Both the position numbers and the translations under genes were made by a program. A DNA stretch of 64,000 nt, taken from assembly GCF_018860765.1 (NCBI RefSeq), contig NZ_JAHKPV010000019.1:598293-662292 (forward strand), read 5' to 3'. Positions 1-9,312 of the stretch are shown here, piece after piece (the stretch's first letter is position 1; every line of letters begins with the position of its first letter). The DNA is from Marinobacter salexigens. GTDB lineage: Bacteria > Pseudomonadota > Gammaproteobacteria > Pseudomonadales > Oleiphilaceae. The notes beneath the pieces were generated by a model. The model did not search any database. It was not told the DNA's origin and saw only the letters and a list, made by a program, of their open reading frames with translations.

Positions 1-646
1 CATGGGTATTTGCTGGCAACCACTTCCAAGCTGCCAAAGAAGCCAGTGCAGCAAGTGCCCAAGCAACCAATACGCGAGGGTTTTTCTTGCCGCCTAGCGC
101 CATCGCCAGCAGGAAGCAGCCTAGTACCATATCCATCCCGAGACTTTTCGGATTTTGTAAAAAGCCACCGAAATACACCCCGAGCCAAGTACCAACAATC
201 CATGCCAGCCACAGCACAAGCCCCCCACCAAGAATGACTTCAAGATTACGCCTACCGCTTTGGTATTCCTGAGCAGACACCGCCCAATTAGCATCAGTGA
301 GCAGTAACAGAAGGCCATAACGTTTTGCGGGCGAAACGTCCTTGAGCATGGGGTACAAAGAGGCGCCCATCAGAAGGTGACGGGAGTTGATGGCAAACAC
401 TACGACCATAACGGGGATAACAGATACTTCAGCTCCCCACATGTCAATTGCAGCAAACTGCGACGCACCTGCAAATACCAGAGTGCTCATCAACAACGAT
501 TCGAGAGGCCCTAGCCCCTGCTGCACAGCCGCAAGACCGAAGGCAGCGCCGAATGCGACCACGAACAGGGATATAGGAAGCATCCGAATAAGTTCGTAAC
601 GAACCTTTTCGGGCTGGAACTGATAGGGATATGACGCATTTTTCAT
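1..646 (-). CDS. azlC: AzlC family branched-chain amino acid exporter subunit (cut by left edge)
   Basis: The minus strand is open from an ATG at 646 to the window edge, so the C-terminus is missing (about 215 residues visible). The product begins MKNASYPYQF and shows repeated hydrophobic segments typical of AzlC, with the family-like stretch VFAGASQFAAIDMWG near residue 60 and AINSRHLLMGASLYPML after it. AzlC works with the small AzlD protein in the inner membrane to export branched-chain amino acids or analogues. An azlD gene is expected just beyond the left edge. The leucine dehydrogenase gene diverges from it, which fits a shared role in branched-chain amino acids, though this link is inference. 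Confidence 0.85.
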   Translation of the reverse strand, partial: MKNASYPYQFQPEKVRYELIRMLPISLFVVAFGAAFGLAAVQQGLGPLESLLMSTLVFAGASQFAAIDMWGAEVSVIPVMVVVFAINSRHLLMGASLYPMLKDVSPAKRYGLLLLLTDANWAVSAQEYQSGRRNLEVILGGGLVLWLAWIVGTWLGVYFGGFLQNPKSLGMDMVLGCFLLAMALGGKKNPRVLVAWALAALASLAAWKWLPANTH

Positions 647-1074
647 CTACGCAAGCTAAGGAAATTTTACCGACACGCGTATCAGTAGTTTCCACATGCG
701 TGAGTTATTGATCTACCAACAAGTTTTGCAAATGCAACTAATATTCAAACAGCGATAACACCGGAGCGAACAGGTTTTACAATTGACCTCTACCGTTACA
801 GCGATTAGTTTACGTCTAGCTCGGCCCCACAAGGGCTACCCCCTTCGGAAACCCCGAGCACCTGAAATCAAAACGCTGGCCAAAAGCCGGACGACAAAAA
901 CAACATTGCCAGTGCCGCCGAGATCCGGCCAACTGGAGAGGATTTCAAAATGCTTATATCAGCTCGCCTTCAGGGCGCCTTGTGCAGTGCACAATTGTGC
1001 CCGTCTGTTAAAACAAACACCTTTGATTTCCGTAGGATAACGCCCACATGGGCCAAGGAAGAGAGGTGATCCCC
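647..1074. other. Intergenic region between divergent azlC and leucine dehydrogenase genes
   Basis: This stretch of about 430 bases holds the promoters of two divergent genes. I see no credible gene in it: the open frame at 783-1040 has no ribosome binding site and an unnatural composition. The AT-rich part near 700-780 is the likely azlC promoter area. No clear operator palindrome or riboswitch was recognised. Confidence 0.5.
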
Positions 1075-2175
1075 ATGTCTGTATTCAGCCATCCCGAGTT
1101 CGATAACCACGAACACCTGTCGTTTTTCTGCGATCCTGAAACTGGGCTTAAAGCCATTGTTGCCATACACAACACCTCTCGCGGGCCAGCACTTGGCGGT
1201 TGCAGAATGTTCCCGTATGCCAGCGATGAAGAAGCCCTGCGCGATGTGCTCCGCCTATCGCGGGGTATGACCTATAAATCCGCACTGGCCAATCTTGATC
1301 TTGGCGGGGGCAAGTCGGTCATCATTGGTGACCCGCGCAAGCAAAAAAGCGAAGCTTTGCTGGAAGCGATGGGCAAACATCTGGAAGGGCTCGGAGGTCA
1401 GTACATTGCTGCTGAAGATTCCGGTACCAGCGTACCAGACTTAAAAGTGATGGGACGTCACACCAAGCATGTTGCAGGTGTTGTTGAACACACCGGTTTC
1501 GATGGCCAACCTAGCAATGGCGACCCCTCCCCCACAACCGCTTACGGCACGTTTGTTGGCCTCAAAGCGGCGGTTAAGCACAAGCTAGGCCGCGAGGACC
1601 TCACCGGTTTGAAAGTTGCCATTCAGGGCGTAGGCAACGTGGGCTATCGTTTGGCTCGGCACCTGAGAGAAGCTGGCGCAGAACTTTGGGTGTACGACAT
1701 CCATCAGGAGAACATGCAACGGGCGATAGATGAGCTTGGCGCCCATGCGGCATCGAGCGAGGACATTCTGTTCCTGCCGGTAGACGTAGTCGCACCTTGC
1801 GCTATGGGTGCTGTGCTGAACGACGACAGTATCCCCCGCTTGCAAGCCACGGTTATTGCAGGTGCGGCTAACAACCTCCTGCAACGCTCGGATCACGATC
1901 AGGCATTGAAAGACCGAGACATACTCTATGCACCGGATTTTGTGATCAATGCTGGCGGCATTATAGATGTGTTCTACGAGCGTACAGGAGGCTCTCCTGA
2001 AGAAGTGCGCGCTCACGTCGAGGGCATTGGTCAAACCCTTGCGGAGATCTTTTCGCGCTCAGACAGCAGCGGTGTTCCAACCGGTTCCGTTGCTAATACG
2101 CTTGCTGAAGAACGCTTTCGTAAACGGACAGGCGTAGCTCACGCAGCACATGAGCAGCTTGCCAGCGCGGAGTAA
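1075..2175 (+). CDS. Leucine dehydrogenase (Glu/Leu/Phe/Val dehydrogenase family)
   Basis: This 366-residue protein oxidatively deaminates leucine, valine or isoleucine to the 2-oxo acid with NAD, a cytoplasmic step of branched-chain amino acid breakdown. The glycine-rich GPALGGCRM lies at residues 38-45. The two catalytic lysines sit at 68 (MTYK) and 80 (LGGGK) and Asp115 in AAEDSGT, matching numbering known for Bacillus leucine dehydrogenases. The Rossmann motif GVGNVG is at 185-190. I chose the ATG at 1075 because the protein then starts MSVFSHPEF as in relatives and has AGAGAGG upstream; an in-frame ATG at 1048 would add nine residues. It could prefer valine or phenylalanine. Confidence 0.88.
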   Translation: MSVFSHPEFDNHEHLSFFCDPETGLKAIVAIHNTSRGPALGGCRMFPYASDEEALRDVLRLSRGMTYKSALANLDLGGGKSVIIGDPRKQKSEALLEAMGKHLEGLGGQYIAAEDSGTSVPDLKVMGRHTKHVAGVVEHTGFDGQPSNGDPSPTTAYGTFVGLKAAVKHKLGREDLTGLKVAIQGVGNVGYRLARHLREAGAELWVYDIHQENMQRAIDELGAHAASSEDILFLPVDVVAPCAMGAVLNDDSIPRLQATVIAGAANNLLQRSDHDQALKDRDILYAPDFVINAGGIIDVFYERTGGSPEEVRAHVEGIGQTLAEIFSRSDSSGVPTGSVANTLAEERFRKRTGVAHAAHEQLASAE

Positions 2176-2192
2176 TTAAAGACATTTGCTTT

Positions 2193-2221
2193 GCGGGGCC
2201 TTGAGTCATTCAGGACCCCGC
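2193..2221 (+). terminator. GC-rich hairpin after leucine dehydrogenase
   Basis: GCGGGG at 2193-2198 pairs with CCCCGC at 2216-2221, and the inner CTTGA and TCAGG extend the stem. There is no T-run after it, so it may be a weak terminator or an mRNA-stabilising structure between this gene and the symporter at 2260. Confidence 0.45.
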
Positions 2222-2259
2222 GCTTCCAAACAAAAACAAGTATCTAGCAGGAGACAATT

Positions 2260-3669
2260 ATGTCGGAATCAAATGCGCCGATTACAGGGGCAATGGAAGG
2301 TTCTAACGCAAACCGAGGGCTTTGGTCCTCACGTTTTGCTTTTATTCTTGCGGCCACTGGCTCTGCCGTTGGCTTAGGTAATATCTGGAAATTCCCCTAC
2401 GTCACCGGCGAAAATGGCGGCGGCGCTTTTGTCTTGGTTTATCTTCTTTGCATCGCCGCCATTGGCTTGCCCATCATGATGGCCGAAGTGTTGATTGGTC
2501 GCCGCGGCGGAAGAAGCCCAGTTAATAGCCTTAGGCAGATTACCCAGCAACAGACTCTCAACCCGTCCTGGCGGTGGGTCGGCGCAATCGGTGTGATCGC
2601 TGGCTTCCTGATTCTGTCGTTCTACTCGGTCATTGGTGGTTGGGCAGTCTCTTACGTGGGGACCGCAGCCACAGGGCAATTCACCGGCCAGTCTGCTGAT
2701 GCTATTGGTACAATTTTCTCTGACCTGCTGGCAGACCCACTTACCTTGTTGATGTGGCACACCTTGTTTATGGCCTTGGTCATGCTCGTGGTGGCAAAGG
2801 GCGTTCGGGCCGGGCTTGAGCGTGCCGTCAGCATACTAATGCCAGCTCTATTCCTTTTGCTGCTCGCAGTCGTGGGCTATGCCATGACTACCGGTGAGTT
2901 CGGCCGGGCTGTGTCCTTCCTGTTTCAACCGGACTTCTCCAAACTCACTACCGCAGGCGTTCTGGTAGCTCTTGGCCATGCATTCTTCACTCTTAGCCTC
3001 GGTATGGCGGTAATGATGGCCTACGGCTCTTACCTGCCCAAAAACGTTTCCATTGCCAAAACATCTATTGCTGTGTGCGTTATCGACACAGGCGTGGCTC
3101 TGCTGGCTGGTTTGGCTATTTTCCCAATTGTGTTCGCCAACGGACTTGAGCCGGGTGCTGGCCCGGGCCTAATCTTCCAGACTCTTCCTCTGGCGTTTGG
3201 TCAAATGCCAATGGGTAGCCTGTTCGGAACCTTGTTTTTCATACTGTTGATCTTTGCAGCCTGGACATCCGGCATTTCCCTGCTAGAGCCCATTGTTGAG
3301 TGGTTGGAAGAACAAAAAGGTATGACCCGCATCACCAGCACCTTGGGTGCAGGCTTTGTATGCTGGGCTCTGGGTATTGCATCGATTCTGTCCCTGAACC
3401 TGTGGTCAGGCTTTGCACCTCTGGGATGGATAGGCATGCTTGAGGGTAAAACCATCTTTGATCTTCTGGACTTCTTTACTGCAAATATCATGTTGCCTTT
3501 GGGCGGTCTCCTGGTTGCGGTATTTGCTGGTTGGATTATGTCCCGCAAGGCCATGGAGGAAGAGCTTGCGCTCTCGAAGCCCATGTTTAATCTCTGGCTC
3601 GTCACCGTGCGTTTCATTACACCAGTGGCTGTGGGAACTGTATTCGTTTACAACCTTGTGGGGGCGTAA
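2260..3669 (+). CDS. Sodium-dependent transporter, SNF (neurotransmitter:sodium symporter) family
   Basis: This 469-residue inner-membrane protein should import an amino acid together with sodium. The first transmembrane helix carries the family signature SAVGLGNIWKFPY at residues 35-47, which forms part of the sodium and substrate site, followed by GENGGGAFVLVY. Eleven or so hydrophobic segments follow, the length usual for bacterial LeuT-like members. AGGAG lies upstream of the ATG at 2260. Coming 85 bases after leucine dehydrogenase on the same strand, it may supply the substrate amino acid, but the substrate cannot be read from sequence. Confidence 0.88.
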   Translation: MSESNAPITGAMEGSNANRGLWSSRFAFILAATGSAVGLGNIWKFPYVTGENGGGAFVLVYLLCIAAIGLPIMMAEVLIGRRGGRSPVNSLRQITQQQTLNPSWRWVGAIGVIAGFLILSFYSVIGGWAVSYVGTAATGQFTGQSADAIGTIFSDLLADPLTLLMWHTLFMALVMLVVAKGVRAGLERAVSILMPALFLLLLAVVGYAMTTGEFGRAVSFLFQPDFSKLTTAGVLVALGHAFFTLSLGMAVMMAYGSYLPKNVSIAKTSIAVCVIDTGVALLAGLAIFPIVFANGLEPGAGPGLIFQTLPLAFGQMPMGSLFGTLFFILLIFAAWTSGISLLEPIVEWLEEQKGMTRITSTLGAGFVCWALGIASILSLNLWSGFAPLGWIGMLEGKTIFDLLDFFTANIMLPLGGLLVAVFAGWIMSRKAMEEELALSKPMFNLWLVTVRFITPVAVGTVFVYNLVGA

Positions 3670-3675
3670 GCAAGC

Positions 3676-4578
3676 CTAAAGCTGATCGAGGGAGGCCTTT
3701 AGGGTCTCCCCGATTCTTGCATTCAGTTTCAAGTCCGCTAGATCTTCCGCACGCGTTCTACCCAGATTTAACGTCGCAATCGGCTTACCGAATTCTTTGG
3801 CGTACCGGCAAAAACGAAAGCCCGAGAAAACCATTAATGACGAACCAATCACCAGCAAGCCATCACTCGCCTTGAGCGCATCCAGCGCTAAATCTACTCT
3901 TTGCTTGGGTACATAGTCCCCGAAGAAGACGACGTCCGGCTTCAGTATTCCTGAGCATTGAGGACAGTCTGCAAGCTTGAAACTAGAGAAATCCACGTTC
4001 AAATCCGCGTCCCCATCCGGAGCCGTCTCCGCTTTGTACTTCTGGAAAGCCGGATTAAGATCCGCGCAACGCTCGTGAACGTCGTCCCGACGGCACCTAT
4101 AACCACAACTCATGCACAACACTTCATCTGCACGACCATGCAGATCACTTACACCTTGAGTGCCGGCTTTTTGATGCAGGCGATCCACATTCTGGGTGAC
4201 CACCAAACTGGAATGGTTGCGCAATTCCAATTCAGCGATATGGAAGTGGGAGGGGTTGGGCTTTGCATTGCGGATAACAGGCCAGCCGATCAAGCTGCGG
4301 CCCCAGTACCGCTGGCGGGTTTCATAATTGTCCATGAATTCCCGGTGTTGAACAGGTTGCTTACGTTTCCAAGCGCCTTCGCCATCACGGTAATCGGGAA
4401 TGCCAGAATCTGTGCTTACGCCAGCGCCGGTTAGGATCATCAGATTGGGATAGCGGTGAATAAAGTCCGCCAACAGCTCTCCCGCCTGCTCCGGTGCATG
4501 CAATACCGGTGGCCTGTCTAGCTTCGGCAGGCGCTGGTTTGAGCTGAAGGGGCGAGTTCGGTGTGTTATCACTGGCAT
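3676..4578 (-). CDS. SIR2 family NAD-dependent protein deacylase
   Basis: This 300-residue sirtuin removes acyl groups from lysine using NAD. The NAD-binding motif GAGVSTDSGIPDYR is at residues 51-64, TQNVDRLHQKAG at 128-139 and the catalytic His in LHGR at 147. Zinc cysteines are seen as CMSC (155-158) and CPQC (205-208), with a longer insert than usual between the pairs. The gene converges with the symporter gene, leaving six bases between stops. The N-terminal 30 residues before the domain are longer than in CobB. The acyl preference and targets are unknown. Confidence 0.9.
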   Translation of the reverse strand: MPVITHRTRPFSSNQRLPKLDRPPVLHAPEQAGELLADFIHRYPNLMILTGAGVSTDSGIPDYRDGEGAWKRKQPVQHREFMDNYETRQRYWGRSLIGWPVIRNAKPNPSHFHIAELELRNHSSLVVTQNVDRLHQKAGTQGVSDLHGRADEVLCMSCGYRCRRDDVHERCADLNPAFQKYKAETAPDGDADLNVDFSSFKLADCPQCSGILKPDVVFFGDYVPKQRVDLALDALKASDGLLVIGSSLMVFSGFRFCRYAKEFGKPIATLNLGRTRAEDLADLKLNARIGETLKASLDQL

Positions 4579-4607
4579 ACCGCTCTCCTTTACATTCGCC
4601 GGCTGGT

Positions 4608-5339
4608 TCAGCCCGGTTTGCGGGCCACGTATACGGTGTTGAAAGACTCTCTGTTCTGGAACGGGTTGTAGAAGCTAACCACGTGGCAAGCCACTTCAGT
4701 GAAGACTTCCCGCAATACTTCCATGAATACGGAATCTTCGCCTTCATTGGACCACATGGCGAAGATACCACGGGGTTTGAGTTGCCGGGCCATGCGGCTA
4801 ATGTTCTCGGTGGTGTAGAAGCTGGCGTTGGAGTCGTGCAGTAGAGCGCGGGGCGAGTGATCTATATCAAGCAAAATGGCATCAAATTCTTTGCCGGGTA
4901 TTTGGGGGTCAAAACCTCCCGTTTCAGGTTCGGCTATGGCAAGGTCGAAGAAGCTGCCGTGAATGTAGCGGCTGCGGGCATCGGCGTTGATGTCTTTACC
5001 GAGGGGAACAGATTCTTGCTGGTGCCAGCGGATCACAGGTTCGAGGTATTCAACGATCAGTAGCTCTTCTACCCGTTGGTGTTTGAGTGCGGCAACGGCG
5101 GTGTAGCCTAGCCCTAAACCACCAACAACTACGCTGAGGTTGTCGCCTTCGGTTTGGTTCAGCCCGAGATCTGAGAGTGCGACTTCGGCGTCTACGAACA
5201 TGCTGGACATGAGAAATTCTTCGCCGAGTTTTACTTCGTAGATATCTCGCTCGCCCAGTGCAGGGATGCGCCGGCGCCGCAGTGTGATTTCGCCGATTTC
5301 GGAGGGTTGGCTATCTATTTGCTCGAACAGTCGTGCCAC
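4608..5339 (-). CDS. Spermidine-synthase-like methyltransferase-fold protein
   Basis: About 243 residues with a Rossmann fold like spermidine synthase: a glycine motif VVGGLGLGYTAVAAL in the first third, an acidic VEYLEPV strand, and ILLDIDHSP where the aspartate of aminopropyltransferases sits. I chose a GTG at 5339 with AGAGG upstream over a longer frame reaching 5402, whose extra 21 residues run into the hairpin element. A related protein is encoded at 37353. Neither has a SpeD decarboxylase partner nearby, so a real role in polyamine synthesis is unproven. Confidence 0.72.
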   Translation of the reverse strand: MARLFEQIDSQPSEIGEITLRRRRIPALGERDIYEVKLGEEFLMSSMFVDAEVALSDLGLNQTEGDNLSVVVGGLGLGYTAVAALKHQRVEELLIVEYLEPVIRWHQQESVPLGKDINADARSRYIHGSFFDLAIAEPETGGFDPQIPGKEFDAILLDIDHSPRALLHDSNASFYTTENISRMARQLKPRGIFAMWSNEGEDSVFMEVLREVFTEVACHVVSFYNPFQNRESFNTVYVARKPG

Positions 5340-5398
5340 TGTGTTGCCTCTTTTTTGTCTGGCTAAAGTCGGGGCTGCATCACATATACACTGTGCAA

Positions 5399-5505
5399 GC
5401 ACCTATGGGGGCCCTCTCCCAAAAAACGCTGCGAGTACTTCCGTGTAAGCTTGGCTCCGCCATCCATGGCTCCGCACATTTTTGGGAGAGGGCCCCCATA
5501 GGTGC
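5399..5505 (+). repeat. Hairpin element copy A: conserved loop, private stem
   Basis: A perfect 27-base inverted repeat (5399-5425 and 5479-5505) encloses a 53-base loop. The loop contains GCTTGGCTCCG and ends CACA. It is 31 of 38 positions identical to the loop of copy B at 6185-6270, apart from one extra 15-base unit here that repeats GGCTCCG. The two stems share only the A-run next to the loop. It lies between the DUF1415 gene stop and the start of the spermidine-synthase-like gene. Confidence 0.85.
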
Positions 5506-5557
5506 TACGGTCTACTCCCCTGTATTCCTCAACTTGAGTTTATTGAGAGTAGCAACT

Positions 5558-6136
5558 TTAATAGTTCTTTAATTGCTTCTCAGTTTTCTCTGTCGCCTTC
5601 AAACACCCAGCCAGAATATCTCGCATTTTCTCTGCACCAAGTTTATTCATAAGCTCGATATTTCGCGGTGGTATTCCATCTACATCCGGGTGGTTGTCGA
5701 TCGCCGCCTCCAGACTCGCTTCCCGCAACAGGTGGAGCATCGGGAACGGGGAACGGTTGGTATAGTTCTCAGCAGCATCCGGTGCCGTGTCGGCAAACTG
5801 GTAGTCCGGGTGGAAGCTGGCGACCTGGTAGATGCCTTCCATATCCAGATAGGTCAACAACCCGTCCGCAGCGCCTAGAAACTCGTTGTAATCCGGAAAG
5901 TCCTGCAGTGCCTGAGGGTGTATCAGGAGGGTGGTTTCGATTTCCGGTTCATCGTCCAAGCGCAGTAGTTCGGTTTGCAGGGCCTGAAGTAGTTCGTCTT
6001 CGTTATTGGCCTCTGTTACAACAAACCGAACGCGGTCTTTGACCAGTTCGCGTTTAGCAAATGGGCATAAGTTATAGCCTATAACAACGTCTTCGACCCA
6101 TTTCCGGGTTGCTGGTATAACGGTTCCTTCGTTCAC
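5558..6136 (-). CDS. DUF1415 family protein
   Basis: This protein of about 192 residues belongs to DUF1415, widespread in gammaproteobacteria and of unknown function. Family-like features are KWVEDVVIGYNLCPFAKRE near the start, a central PDYNEFLG and SFHPDYQFA, and NRSPFPMLHLLRE towards the end. The start is the GTG at 6136, preceded by GAGGAG six bases upstream. A longer frame to 6229 would translate the inverted repeat of element copy B and is rejected. Hairpin elements lie on both sides of the gene, in opposite orientations. Confidence 0.83.
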   Translation of the reverse strand: MNEGTVIPATRKWVEDVVIGYNLCPFAKRELVKDRVRFVVTEANNEDELLQALQTELLRLDDEPEIETTLLIHPQALQDFPDYNEFLGAADGLLTYLDMEGIYQVASFHPDYQFADTAPDAAENYTNRSPFPMLHLLREASLEAAIDNHPDVDGIPPRNIELMNKLGAEKMRDILAGCLKATEKTEKQLKNY

Positions 6137-6184
6137 CTCAAGCTCCTCTTTTGGTTGATCCAAACTGTGCAGTTCAGGTCGGGT

Positions 6185-6270
6185 AGGCTGGCAGGGCTGT
6201 CCAAAAAATGTGCGGAGCCAAGCGTACAAGGACGTATTAACAGCGGTTTTTTGGACAGCCCTGCCAGCCT
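6185..6270 (-). repeat. Hairpin element copy B: conserved loop, private stem
   Basis: A perfect 24-base inverted repeat (6185-6208 and 6247-6270) encloses a 38-base loop. Read on the minus strand the loop matches that of copy A, including GCTTGGCTCCG then CACA, while the stem sequence is wholly different. It sits about 50 bases upstream of the DUF1415 start and 28 bases downstream of ybiT. Confidence 0.85.
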
Positions 6271-6297
6271 GCCCAGCCCCAAAGGTATCAGTAAGGC

Positions 6298-7884
6298 TTA
6301 AACATACCCCTGACTACGAAGGTAATCATCATAAGTCCCGCTAAAGTCAGTAATCCCATCAGGCGTAACCTCAATAATCCGAGTCGCCAAGGAAGACACA
6401 AACTCCCGATCGTGACTCACGAAAATCAAGGTACCGGGATAGTTCTCCAGTGCCAGATTCAGCGCCTCGATGGACTCCATATCCAAGTGGTTGGTGGGCT
6501 CATCCAGCAGCATCACATTAGGCTTTTGCAGAATAAGCTTGCCGAACAGCATACGCCCCTGCTCACCACCAGAAATGACTCGCACCGATTTACCAATGTC
6601 ATCACCGGAGAACAACATACGCCCAAGAGTACCGCGAACCAGCTGCTCACCGCCGGTAGTCCACTGTGCCATCCACTCCGAAAGCGTATCGTCTGCGGCA
6701 AAGTCGTCTGTATGATCCTGAGCGTAGTAGCCAACTTCCGCGCTATCCGTCCATTTAACCTCACCGCTATCTGGCTCATAGGCACCCGCCAAACACTGCA
6801 GTAACGTTGTTTTACCAATACCGTTAGGGCCAATCACTGCCACGCGTTCACCGGCTTCAACCTGCAAGTTCAGTTTGTTGAACAGCACATTTCCATCAAA
6901 ACCCTTCGTCAGATCCCGAACAGTTACCGCTTGGCGATGCAACTTTTTGCCCTGCTCAAACCGGATAAACGGGCTGACCCGACTGGATGGCTTTACTTCA
7001 TCCAACTGGATCTTGTCGATTTGGCGGGCACGGGAAGTGGCCTGTTTCGCTTTCGAGGCGTTGGCTGAGAAGCGGCTAACAAACTGCTGAAGTTCTGCAA
7101 TTTGGGCTTTTTTCTTGGCATTGTCCGAGAGCATGCGCTCGCGAGCCTGAGTGGCTGCAGTCATGTACTCATCGTAGTTACCCGGGAACAGCCTTAGCTC
7201 GCCGTAATCCAGATCAGCCATGTGGGTGCACACGCTGTTTAGAAAGTGGCGGTCGTGGGAAATGATGATCATGGTGCTGCTGCGGGCCACCAGAATGTTT
7301 TCCAACCAACGGATGGTGTTGATATCCAAGTGGTTGGTGGGCTCGTCCAGTAACAATACGTCTGGGTCCGAAAACAGTGCCTGTGCTAGCAGAACTCGCA
7401 ACTTCCAGCCCGGGGCTAGGTTGCTCATTGGCCCATCATGCTGCTCGAGAGGAATATCCAGCCCCAAAAGCAGTTCACCTGCGCGAGATTCAGCGGTGTA
7501 GCCGTCCATCTCGGCAAACTGTACCTCTAGATCTGCCACCGCCATGCCGTCTTCTTCACTCATCTCGGCGAGTGAGTATATGCGGTCACGCTCTTTTTTT
7601 ACGTTCCACAACTCTTCATGGCCCATGATGACGGTATCCATGACAGAGCAGGTCTCATAGGCAAATTGGTCCTGCCGCAGCTTACCCAAGCGAACGTTCG
7701 GCTCCAGCATAACCTGGCCCGCAGACGGCTCCAGGTCGCCACCAAGAATTTTCATCAGGGTGGACTTGCCACAGCCGTTAGCCCCGATCAGGCCATAGCG
7801 ATTGCCGTTACCGAATTTGGCAGAAACGTTTTCAAACAGGGGTTTAGCCCCGAATTGCATGGTGATATTGGCAGTAGAGATCAA
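6298..7884 (-). CDS. ybiT: ABC-F family ATPase YbiT
   Basis: A 528-residue ABC-F protein: two ATPase domains on one chain with no membrane part, a family that acts on ribosomes. Walker A motifs are GANGCGKS (34-41) and GPNGIGKTT near 350; both halves have [12 protein letters not shown] charged linker with [20 protein letters not shown] joins them. The first domain has APGWKLRV in place of the ABC signature, as in E. coli YbiT, while the second has ISGGE. The start is TTG, giving [11 protein letters not shown], which lines up with the family N-terminus. It diverges from ppiC. Confidence 0.93.
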   Translation of the reverse strand: MISTANITMQFGAKPLFENVSAKFGNGNRYGLIGANGCGKSTLMKILGGDLEPSAGQVMLEPNVRLGKLRQDQFAYETCSVMDTVIMGHEELWNVKKERDRIYSLAEMSEEDGMAVADLEVQFAEMDGYTAESRAGELLLGLDIPLEQHDGPMSNLAPGWKLRVLLAQALFSDPDVLLLDEPTNHLDINTIRWLENILVARSSTMIIISHDRHFLNSVCTHMADLDYGELRLFPGNYDEYMTAATQARERMLSDNAKKKAQIAELQQFVSRFSANASKAKQATSRARQIDKIQLDEVKPSSRVSPFIRFEQGKKLHRQAVTVRDLTKGFDGNVLFNKLNLQVEAGERVAVIGPNGIGKTTLLQCLAGAYEPDSGEVKWTDSAEVGYYAQDHTDDFAADDTLSEWMAQWTTGGEQLVRGTLGRMLFSGDDIGKSVRVISGGEQGRMLFGKLILQKPNVMLLDEPTNHLDMESIEALNLALENYPGTLIFVSHDREFVSSLATRIIEVTPDGITDFSGTYDDYLRSQGYV

Positions 7885-8067
7885 GAAACAAACCTATAGA
7901 TGTGAGGGCCAGCGCCGCGCTGGCTAAAGAAAGCGGGCATTGTACAGGTTTGCAGTGACAACTGTGAGGCCGGAGAAACACCCATAAAAAGGGCTTGCCT
8001 CAGGCGATGGGGACGGGCAGCATTCGTTGTCTGAGGTACACCTACATTTTATTTAAGGACAATTTCC

Positions 8068-8346
8068 ATGACTCAAGCAACCGCACGCCACATTTTGGTA
8101 GACAGTGAAGCAAAGTGTGAAGAGCTAAAGAAAGAAATCGAAGGCGGTAAAGACTTTGCTGACGTTGCAAAGCAGCACTCCTCCTGCCCGTCTGGTCGTA
8201 ACGGTGGCGATCTGGGCTCATTCGGCCCCGGCCAAATGGTTCCAGAGTTCGATAAAGTGGTCTTCAGCGGCGAAATCAATAAGGTTCTCGGGCCGGTAAA
8301 GACCCAGTTCGGATATCACCTGCTAGAAATAACTAGCCGCGGCTAA
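8068..8346 (+). CDS. ppiC: Parvulin-type peptidyl-prolyl isomerase
   Basis: A 92-residue stand-alone parvulin domain, the same size as E. coli PpiC, that speeds cis-trans turnover of prolyl bonds in the cytoplasm. ARHILV at the start, SSCPSGRNGGDLG in the middle, GQMVPEFDKVVFS and the closing TQFGYHLLEI are all diagnostic, and include the catalytic His and Cys positions. There is no signal peptide. The gene stands alone after a 180-base divergent promoter region. Confidence 0.93.
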   Translation: MTQATARHILVDSEAKCEELKKEIEGGKDFADVAKQHSSCPSGRNGGDLGSFGPGQMVPEFDKVVFSGEINKVLGPVKTQFGYHLLEITSRG

Positions 8347-8366
8347 AGGGCTGCCTAGTGTATTGA

Positions 8367-8393
8367 TTGGCTCCTGAATCAATCAGGAGCCAA
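8367..8393. terminator. Hairpin between convergent ppiC and DUF2059 genes
   Basis: An 11-base perfect stem (TTGGCTCCTGA at 8367-8377 and its complement at 8383-8393) with a five-base loop sits between two convergent genes. No clear T-run follows on either strand, so termination strength is uncertain. Confidence 0.5.
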
Positions 8394-8425
8394 CCTCCAC
8401 CCAACCAAAACAATCTGAGTATTCC

Positions 8426-9244
8426 TTACTTTTGTGGGGCGAGGAAGCGCGCCATTTGATTGCCGATGGATTCGATTGGATCGGTAATGGCCTGCTGAAT
8501 GCTTCCAGTGACACTTTTCGTAAACGCCGACCCAGAGCCACTTTCCAGAAAGTTGATGTACAACTTCATTTCTTGATCGCTGATTTTTTCGTATGTATGC
8601 AGATAACTGTCATACACCTGCTGCTCAACAACACCTCGTATAGTGCCGCGCTGGCTCTCGAATTTCTGTTTTAGCTCATCGTAGTTTGCCGAATCTTTGC
8701 GAAAAGCAGCCATGGCCGTTGCCAGCCCAAGTTGCACGGCAATGGTAGTATCAACCGCGCTTTCAGTAGCGCGAGCCGCGCGATCGAACCGCGCGAACAT
8801 CTGCGCACGCCCCGTTCCCTTGTACTTAGTATTCAGTTCCGGAGCCTTGGCTCGCATCTGTTGCCAAACGGCCGGGTCTGAAGCTGCAATTTCCGCCGCC
8901 GAGACTTTTCGCGCGACGGGTGTCGCATACCAACCTTCTACAGCTTCAAGCTGCTTACCGGAGAGGTCGCGCTCCAGATTGTTCACAATTTGCTGCTCTA
9001 TATCCGCCGCACGAAAACTGTTGCTCACAACATACCCTATGGTGTCAGCAACCATTGGCGGCAGCTGCTGGCTACGCTTCAAGCCTTCACGAATGCCTTC
9101 ACTCATCATCGCGGGGTAGCGATCAACAATATCGTCGATAGGCGATGCAGACAGAACCTGCTGGGCACTGGGTGCAGCCATGGTGGGACCAGCCAAAAAC
9201 AGACCGGTGACTAAAAGAGGTTTAACTAGGGTACTAAGCTTCAT
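8426..9244 (-). CDS. Secreted DUF2059 domain protein
   Basis: About 272 residues with a signal peptide (MKLSTLVKPLLVTGLFLAGPTMA, cleavage likely after AMA-like site near residue 23), so periplasmic. Two repeats of a helical DUF2059-type unit can be seen, one around LEAVEGWYATPVARKVSAAE and one around EMKLYINFLESGSGSAFTKSV. The function of this family is unknown. I chose the ATG at 9244, which has AGGAT upstream and gives the signal peptide; the frame extends to 9361 but the extra residues overlap the next gene on the other strand. Confidence 0.78.
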   Translation of the reverse strand: MKLSTLVKPLLVTGLFLAGPTMAAPSAQQVLSASPIDDIVDRYPAMMSEGIREGLKRSQQLPPMVADTIGYVVSNSFRAADIEQQIVNNLERDLSGKQLEAVEGWYATPVARKVSAAEIAASDPAVWQQMRAKAPELNTKYKGTGRAQMFARFDRAARATESAVDTTIAVQLGLATAMAAFRKDSANYDELKQKFESQRGTIRGVVEQQVYDSYLHTYEKISDQEMKLYINFLESGSGSAFTKSVTGSIQQAITDPIESIGNQMARFLAPQK

Positions 9245-9312
9245 TTCACTATCATCCTGTTTGATGGATGCAGCGTTTATGACACGCGCAGCCTCCCCTG
9301 AGCAAGTAATCC

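Noticed and set aside
1585..2034. 149-codon minus-strand frame inside the leucine dehydrogenase gene
   Set aside because: Antisense to a clear gene with intact catalytic residues; its product has no family features.
5403..5557. Plus-strand frames across hairpin copy A
   Set aside because: They translate an inverted repeat; no ribosome binding site.
6137..6229. 31-residue N-terminal extension of the DUF1415 protein
   Set aside because: It would translate hairpin copy B and the GTG at 6136 has a good ribosome binding site.
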